A stretch of 8,142 bases of DNA from Bacillota bacterium (GTDB taxonomy: Bacteria; Bacillota_A; Clostridia; Peptostreptococcales; Anaerovoracaceae), in NCBI GenBank assembly GCA_017437925.1, contig JAFRWQ010000083.1, positions 1-8,142 on the forward strand, in the 5' to 3' direction. The position numbers were made by a program, and so were the translations under genes. A model generated the notes under the pieces. That model saw nothing but the letters and a program-made list of their open reading frames with translations. It made no database searches and was not told the origin of the DNA. Positions 5,321 to 8,142 of this stretch are shown here, piece by piece. Position 1 is the stretch's first letter. Every line of letters starts with the position of its first letter.

Positions 5321-5373
5321 AAAACAAAGCCTTCCTCAGGACCGGCCTTTTGCCTGCAAAGCTTTAAACATTA

Positions 5374-5408
5374 AAACAGACGGGTCTCCCCGTCTGTTTG
5401 TTTTTATT
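5374..5408 (+). terminator. Intrinsic terminator between the convergent MerR gene and M20-MFS-DUF2848 operon
   Basis: AAACAGACGGG (5374-5384) and CCCGTCTGTTT (5389-5399) form an 11-bp stem with loop TCTC, followed by GTTTTTATT. On the complement the stem is followed by TTTTAATG, a weaker tail, so it may also stop the minus-strand operon ending at 5453. Its arms are identical to those of the terminator at 2398-2423. Confidence 0.88.
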
Positions 5409-5452
5409 GTGAGGGTTTCAGGACTTTGAGCCCGCTGCCCTGCTTTTATCCC

Positions 5453-6121
5453 CTATTCTATGCTCTCGGGCAGCACTTCGACCGAGTATTCGGTCTCTAT
5501 GGTCCTGCCCAGCAGGCCGTCGGTGAGGGATATCCTCCAGCGGCTGCCGAAGTATATCTCGCCGATGGTGGGTATGGTCCCCGAGTAAAGCACCATGTCC
5601 CCCTCTTCGGGGACGACTCCCCTGCCCAGCTCCGTCAGCTTTTCGGGAGGGAGTATGGCGGTGACGGGGCCTTCCTGATAGAGGGTCCAGACCCCGTCCT
5701 TGAGCACCCTGCACCTTAAGATCAGAAGGTCCAAGTGGTCTTTGACCGTGTCGTAATCCCAGAGCTCAGACGCGACCACGTTGGGGCAGATCTGCTTTGC
5801 CGCGCTGACGCTGAAGCTCTCGAGCCACCTGTCCGAATGGTCGCTGCCCACGGTGATATAGGCCTTTTCGCCGCTTCTTATGAACACGTATTCGACCTCC
5901 GCCGAAGTCTTACCGTGACCTACCTGGATGGAGCCGCCCTGTGTCAGCTGCATCGAGGGCACGGGATAGAAGGTCGGGACCCTTTTGGGGACGCTCACCC
6001 CTATGGCGGCCAGCTCGTCTATGTGGGCCTTTACCACGTCCTGGTCGCAGCCCGCGTAGCCCGCGTTGATAACGCGGGAAGTATCGATATCCAGGGTCTT
6101 TCCGTCCGAAACGAACAGCAT
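5453..6121 (-). CDS. DUF2848 family protein
   Basis: 222 residues matching the DUF2848 family by several characteristic stretches: RVINAGYAGCDQDVVKAHIDELAAIGV (residues 17-42), a FYPVPSMQLTQ stretch (51-61), VGSDHSDRWLESFSVSAAKQICPNVVA (91-117) with the GSDHSDR core, LYQEGPVTAILPPEKL (148-162), and GRTIETEYSVEVLP (205-218). Length is typical. The conserved His33, Asp35, Glu36, Asp94, His95 and Asp97 suggest a metal or active site and a hydrolase-like role, but no reaction is established that I can cite. No signal peptide or membrane segment, so cytoplasmic. The ATG at 6121 is preceded by GGAGAAAGG with a 7-nt spacer. It starts 18 nt after the MFS stop, so it is the last gene of the M20-MFS-DUF2848 operon. 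Context suggests it acts on the same small molecule as the transporter and peptidase (inference). Confidence 0.85.
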   Translation of the reverse strand: MLFVSDGKTLDIDTSRVINAGYAGCDQDVVKAHIDELAAIGVSVPKRVPTFYPVPSMQLTQGGSIQVGHGKTSAEVEYVFIRSGEKAYITVGSDHSDRWLESFSVSAAKQICPNVVASELWDYDTVKDHLDLLILRCRVLKDGVWTLYQEGPVTAILPPEKLTELGRGVVPEEGDMVLYSGTIPTIGEIYFGSRWRISLTDGLLGRTIETEYSVEVLPESIE

Positions 6122-6139
6122 CTTAGCGCCTTTCTCCGC

Positions 6140-7345
6140 CTATTTGCGGGCCTTCACGGGTCCCCTGCCTGTCTTGATGGTGGCCGCGTAGGCGCTGTTG
6201 CACAGGCCCAGGGCTGCCGAGATCATGAAGAGGGTCTCAATGCCCAGGGTCTTCCATATCCAGCCCCCGAAGAGGGCCACCAGTATGGTGATCAGGTGGT
6301 TTACCGACACGCCCGTCGATATGGTGGCGCGGCACTCCTCGGCGCTGTCCGAGATGTCCTGGACGTAGACGCTGGATGCCATCGAAGCCATCGAGATCAC
6401 CGAGTCGAGCAGGTAGTTAACGCAGCAGACTATGAAGGCGATGTTCCTGGGGAAGATGTGGTGGGCGAAGCCGTAGAAGAAGCAGACTCCCACCAATATT
6501 ATCGTGTCCATGATCATCACTATGCGGTAGCCCAGGCGGTCTATGAGCTTGCCGACCTTGGGCGCCAGCAGGAAGCAGGCCACCGCCGAGATGGCGTAGA
6601 GGCTGCTGATGACCACGGCGCTGGCTCCGTAGAACAGTATCAGCACGTAGGGTCCGAAAGTAAAGAAGACCTGCTTTCGGGCTCCGTAGAAGATCTCCAG
6701 CATGTAGAACTTCATGAATTTCTTCCTGAAGTAGAAGCGGTTTTTGGCCGCGTCGGTCTTCGTGTTGGAGCTTAAGGCAAAGCAGAATAGCATCGCGACT
6801 CCCATGAGGGCCGCCGATACGGTGAAGAAGACCTTGTAGGGCCTGGACTCGCCCAGAAGGCTCAGGGCCACTATTATCACTATGTAGCCCACCAGGGTGC
6901 CGGCGTGGCTCATGGAATTGTTGTAGCCCAGAGCCTCTCCTCCCCTGCCCTCTTTGGAGTATTGCAGGGAGATGGCGCTCTTCATGCCCAGCTGAATGTG
7001 GTCTCCGGTGGAGTAGATCAGCATGGCGACTATGACCAGCACCGCGTTGGGAGGGACTATTGCCTGCATCCCCATGCCTATGACCATGAGGACGGCGCCT
7101 ATCTTGTAGATCTTCTCGGCAGAGTACATGTAGAGCAGGGCCAGGATGAAGACCAGAAGCAGTCCCGGCAGCTCTCTGAAGAACTCCGAAACGCCCTTGC
7201 CCATCTCAGTGAGGCCCACCAGCTCGGCCAGGTAATTGTCGATGATGCCCTTATATATGCCGTAGGCAAGGCCCGTCATGAGTATGGACATGAGCAGGGC
7301 CTTGTACTGGGAACCTTCTTTGTAGACTTCCTTGAACCTCTCCAT
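6140..7345 (-). CDS. Major facilitator superfamily transporter, 12 predicted membrane segments
   Basis: 401 residues, highly hydrophobic, with about a dozen membrane segments (for example ALLMSILMTGLAYGIY 16-31, GLLLVFILALLYMYS 61-75, GYIVIIVALSLLG 153-165, IMDTIILVGVCFFYGF 278-293, ITILVALFGGWIW 352-364). A long basic cytoplasmic loop lies mid-protein at about 192-212 (SSNTKTDAAKNRFYFRKKF). GKLIDRLGYR (265-274) is the MFS motif A-like loop. The start ATG at 7345 lies 6 nt after the M20 stop, and the AAGTAGGT ribosome site includes that stop codon (TAG), which suggests translational coupling. The substrate is not recognisable from sequence. Neighbours encoding an M20 hydrolase and DUF2848 protein make an amino-acid conjugate, peptide or similar compound the natural guess. 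Direction of transport is not determined. Confidence 0.87.
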   Translation of the reverse strand: MERFKEVYKEGSQYKALLMSILMTGLAYGIYKGIIDNYLAELVGLTEMGKGVSEFFRELPGLLLVFILALLYMYSAEKIYKIGAVLMVIGMGMQAIVPPNAVLVIVAMLIYSTGDHIQLGMKSAISLQYSKEGRGGEALGYNNSMSHAGTLVGYIVIIVALSLLGESRPYKVFFTVSAALMGVAMLFCFALSSNTKTDAAKNRFYFRKKFMKFYMLEIFYGARKQVFFTFGPYVLILFYGASAVVISSLYAISAVACFLLAPKVGKLIDRLGYRIVMIMDTIILVGVCFFYGFAHHIFPRNIAFIVCCVNYLLDSVISMASMASSVYVQDISDSAEECRATISTGVSVNHLITILVALFGGWIWKTLGIETLFMISAALGLCNSAYAATIKTGRGPVKARK

Positions 7346-7351
7346 ATATAC

Positions 7352-8142
7352 CTACTTGCCGTATCTCTTCAAGAAATCGACCATGAATCCGGCGCCGCCG
7401 GCCAGGGTCTCGATGTCGGTGTTCTCGTTGACCTGGTGGGCTCTGCTGCTCTCGCCCTTCTGGTTGAAGAAGGGTCCGAAGCGGTAGACGTTGTCGGACA
7501 GGCCGTAGAGGAACTTGGAGTCGGTGCCGCCCAGGACCACGTCGGGCACCAGGGTGATGTCCTCGCCGTAGCGCTCCTTGCAGAGGCTGAAGAGAAGCCG
7601 GGCCGCGTCGTTGTCGACGTTCCCGCAGGGAGTGGGGTTGTGGCCCTTGTGGGGGACGACTTCCATGCCCTCGGGCACTATGCTCTTGAGGTACTCGGTG
7701 ACGCTCTCCACGGTGTCGCCCTGCAGCAGCCTGCTGTTGACGTTGATGGAAGCCTTCTCGGGCAGGATGTTGCCCTGCTGGCTGCCCTGGGCCATGGTGG
7801 GCACCAGGGTGGTGTGGAAGTAAGCCGCCAGCTTGGGGTTCTTGTCTATGATGGGAAGGAGCTCCTCCCAGTTGCCCTCGATGTCGGAGAAGAGCCTGCC
7901 CAGCTCCTTATCCTTCATGACGGGGGCTATGGCCTTAAACCTTGCCTTGACGGCGGGGGTGATGCGGTAGGGATACTGGTGGTCGCGTATGGCAAGGATC
8001 GCCTCGGCAACGTAGTCCAGGGCTCCGCCGTGATGGGGAGTCGAGGAATGTCCGCCCTCGTCAAGCCTGTAGATCTCAAAGTCGACGTAGCCCTTCTCGC
8101 CCACGGAGATCCCGCAGACGCGGCCTTCCACGTCCATGGAGG
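7352..8142 (-). CDS. M20-family metallopeptidase/deacylase, C-terminal about 263 codons, 5' end beyond the window
   Basis: Zinc-dependent M20 hydrolase, the family of carboxypeptidase S, PM20D1, aminoacylase-1 and succinyl-diaminopimelate desuccinylase, which cleave peptides or N-acyl amino acids. Visible parts: end of the catalytic domain, then GGHSSTP, the start of the dimerisation (lid) domain with the catalytic-site histidine; GSQQGNILPEKASINVNSRL, the typical strand of the lid; PDVVLGGTDSKFL, re-entering the catalytic domain; and SSRAHQVNENTDIETL, whose His is the usual second-zinc ligand near the C-terminus. The long insert between GHSSTP and GNILPEKA (KARFKAIAPVMKDKELGRLF...) favours the CPS1/PM20D1 subgroup. 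The frame stays open to 8142, so the ATG at 8137 is internal; the N-terminal zinc-binding HxD and EE motifs are not in view. It is the upstream gene of a three-gene operon with an MFS transporter and DUF2848 protein. Substrate unknown. Confidence 0.9.
   Translation of the reverse strand, partial: SMDVEGRVCGISVGEKGYVDFEIYRLDEGGHSSTPHHGGALDYVAEAILAIRDHQYPYRITPAVKARFKAIAPVMKDKELGRLFSDIEGNWEELLPIIDKNPKLAAYFHTTLVPTMAQGSQQGNILPEKASINVNSRLLQGDTVESVTEYLKSIVPEGMEVVPHKGHNPTPCGNVDNDAARLLFSLCKERYGEDITLVPDVVLGGTDSKFLYGLSDNVYRFGPFFNQKGESSRAHQVNENTDIETLAGGAGFMVDFLKRYGK

Noticed and set aside
4452..5327. 291-codon open frame opposite the MerR gene
   Set aside because: Antisense shadow that also covers the MerR promoter and the downstream repeats; Leu/Phe/Ala-rich composition mirrors the sense codons.
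5735..6775. 346-codon open frame on the plus strand antisense to the DUF2848 and MFS genes
   Set aside because: It is rich in His, Asp, Gly and Val as expected of the antisense of GC-rich genes, spans two genuine minus-strand genes and resembles no protein family.

Overview
The window looks like a chromosomal segment of a Bacillota (Clostridia-type) bacterium with fairly high GC. The evidence is a long clostridial-style GluRS with the start MDHNKLAELLFP, a Firmicutes-type macro-domain protein with a C-terminal regulator-like tail, AGGAGG-type ribosome binding sites, frequent ATA and AGG codons, and compact intrinsic terminators. I cannot place it to genus from sequence alone.

Layout. (1) Positions 1-1984, minus strand: gltX (glutamyl-tRNA synthetase) followed 1 nt later by the first 77 codons of murC (peptidoglycan precursor ligase), which leaves the window. 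The gltX frame is broken by a one-base deletion near 1168. (2) 2085-2455: a tRNA-Glu(CTC) gene with a near-consensus promoter and a strong terminator, divergent from the synthetase that would charge it. Downstream is an odd patch: an inverted partial copy of the tRNA 3' end, a GC-rich set of hairpins, a 23-bp direct copy of the tRNA 3' end, and a second terminator. (3) 2501-4439, plus strand: a macro-domain protein and an ADP-ribosylglycohydrolase, i.e. two ADP-ribose-processing proteins in a row, ended by a terminator. No ADP-ribosyltransferase is visible. (4) 4445-5399, plus strand: a MerR-family regulator with a TipAS drug-binding domain, behind a promoter with the 19-bp spacer and internal dyad typical of MerR-controlled promoters. 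It has a plausible internal start that would release the drug-binding domain alone, as in Streptomyces TipA. (5) 5453-8142, minus strand: a tightly spaced operon of an M20 metallopeptidase/deacylase (5' end outside the window), a 12-TM MFS transporter and a DUF2848 protein. This suggests uptake or export of an acylated or amide-linked small molecule plus its hydrolysis.

How the parts relate. gltX, murC and tRNA-Glu are housekeeping. The macro/ARH pair probably removes or binds ADP-ribose marks, or handles ADP-ribose metabolites. The TipAS regulator probably controls at least its own promoter. The M20-MFS-DUF2848 operon is probably catabolic or transport related. The most unusual items are the tRNA-3'-end-derived element at 2194-2395, the regulator-tailed macro protein next to an ARH, and the TipA-like internal start in the MerR gene.
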